64,000 nt of DNA from Sphingomonas crocodyli (lineage in GTDB: Bacteria > Pseudomonadota > Alphaproteobacteria > Sphingomonadales > Sphingomonadaceae): positions 186,001 to 250,000 of the forward strand of contig NZ_SACN01000003.1 in assembly GCF_004005865.1 (NCBI RefSeq), in the 5' to 3' direction. The translations under genes and the position numbers were made by a program. Shown in pieces: positions 63,714-64,000 of the stretch. Numbering within the stretch: position 1 is the first letter of the stretch; every line of letters starts with the position of its first letter. Below the pieces are notes generated by a model, which was not told the origin of the DNA, did no database searches, and was given only the letters and a program-made list of their open reading frames with translations.

Positions 63714-64000
63714 CGGGTCACGGTGCGTGTTCGGACTGGAACCCCTAAACCCTCGAAGTGGCGACATAGCGGTTGCGAAGTGCCCGCTAGGATAGCGCGA
63801 TAAGGCGGGCGGTGTCGCCGCTCTTCGTCTCGATGGCGTTGGTCCCTCGGCGAGGACTTTGGTGAACAGCCGAATATCTGGCAAAAGCCACCGGCAGGGA
63901 CCGAAAGTGGCGCGAGCCACCGTCTCGGCGAGTTCGCCGTGATCGTAAGCGAATATCGCCGCCTATTCTCGTCCGCGTGAGACATTCCCGGCAGATCGCG
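63714..64000. other. End of window, no supported gene
   Basis: A CTAGCGGG/CCCGCTAG inverted pair (63711-63718 with 63783-63790) flanks 64 bases just after the recombinase gene and could be a recombination site. Open frames here have no recognisable motif. Confidence 0.35.

Overview
The window reads as part of a high-GC alphaproteobacterial replicon, most likely a sphingomonad (Sphingomonadales) conjugative megaplasmid or plasmid-like element. The evidence is a RepA/RPA-type initiator with iteron-like repeats (60.2-63.1 kb), a complete VirB1-VirB11 plus VirD4 conjugation operon (48.3-60.0 kb), and a cargo typical of sphingomonads: TonB receptor, Baeyer-Villiger monooxygenases (BVMOs), epoxide hydrolases, class III alcohol dehydrogenase and a ROSE-controlled Hsp20. 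No transposase, rRNA, tRNA or CRISPR array was recognised. No relaxase and no ParA/ParB lies inside the window.

Layout. 0-3.2 kb: small and housekeeping-like genes (PHA-granule family, a DnaJ-type zinc mini-protein coupled to an MpaB-type oxygenase, a frameshifted carboxymuconolactone decarboxylase). 3.3-7.1 kb: three-subunit molybdenum hydroxylase. 7.2-13.5 kb: a PQQ-propeller/PEBP fusion, DUF4142, an esterase, an HD phosphohydrolase and an XRE regulator, mixed with decayed fragments of a response-regulator receiver, a thioredoxin-reductase-like protein and an SDR. 13.7-20.6 kb: TetR, P450, class III ADH (glutathione-dependent formaldehyde dehydrogenase), SRPBCC-Gfa fusion and TonB receptor, which together suggest uptake and oxidative demethylation of a substrate with capture of the released formaldehyde. 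22-32.6 kb: Zn-ADH, acyl-CoA ligase, esterase, BVMO, two epoxide hydrolases, TetR with a palindromic operator, a PF10118 protein carrying a ferritin-like di-iron ligand pattern, DoxX. These fit ketone to ester to alcohol plus acid to acyl-CoA. 33.4-38.1 kb: chromate (chrB-chrA) and arsenic (arsR-arsC-aqpS-arsH) resistance. 38.2-45.6 kb: Usg, CIRCE-controlled groESL, two more BVMOs and a ROSE-controlled Hsp20. 46.1-48.3 kb: MNT-HEPN fusion and LPD7 protein. 48.3-60.0 kb: conjugation operon on the minus strand. 60.0-63.7 kb: replication region and a divergent serine recombinase.

Cross-cutting observations. Four genes (CMD, DUF6894, BVMO-1, aqpS) each carry a single frameshift that is repaired by adding one base to a short homopolymer, which looks more like sequence error than decay. 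A roughly 65-bp intergenic repeat recurs at about nine places between 11.6 and 38.1 kb and is absent from the conjugation/replication part. Within the conjugation operon, eexN plus the first half of virB6 has clearly lower GC than its surroundings, as if an entry-exclusion cassette had been exchanged.

All calls come from reading the sequence and translations by eye. No database search was run.
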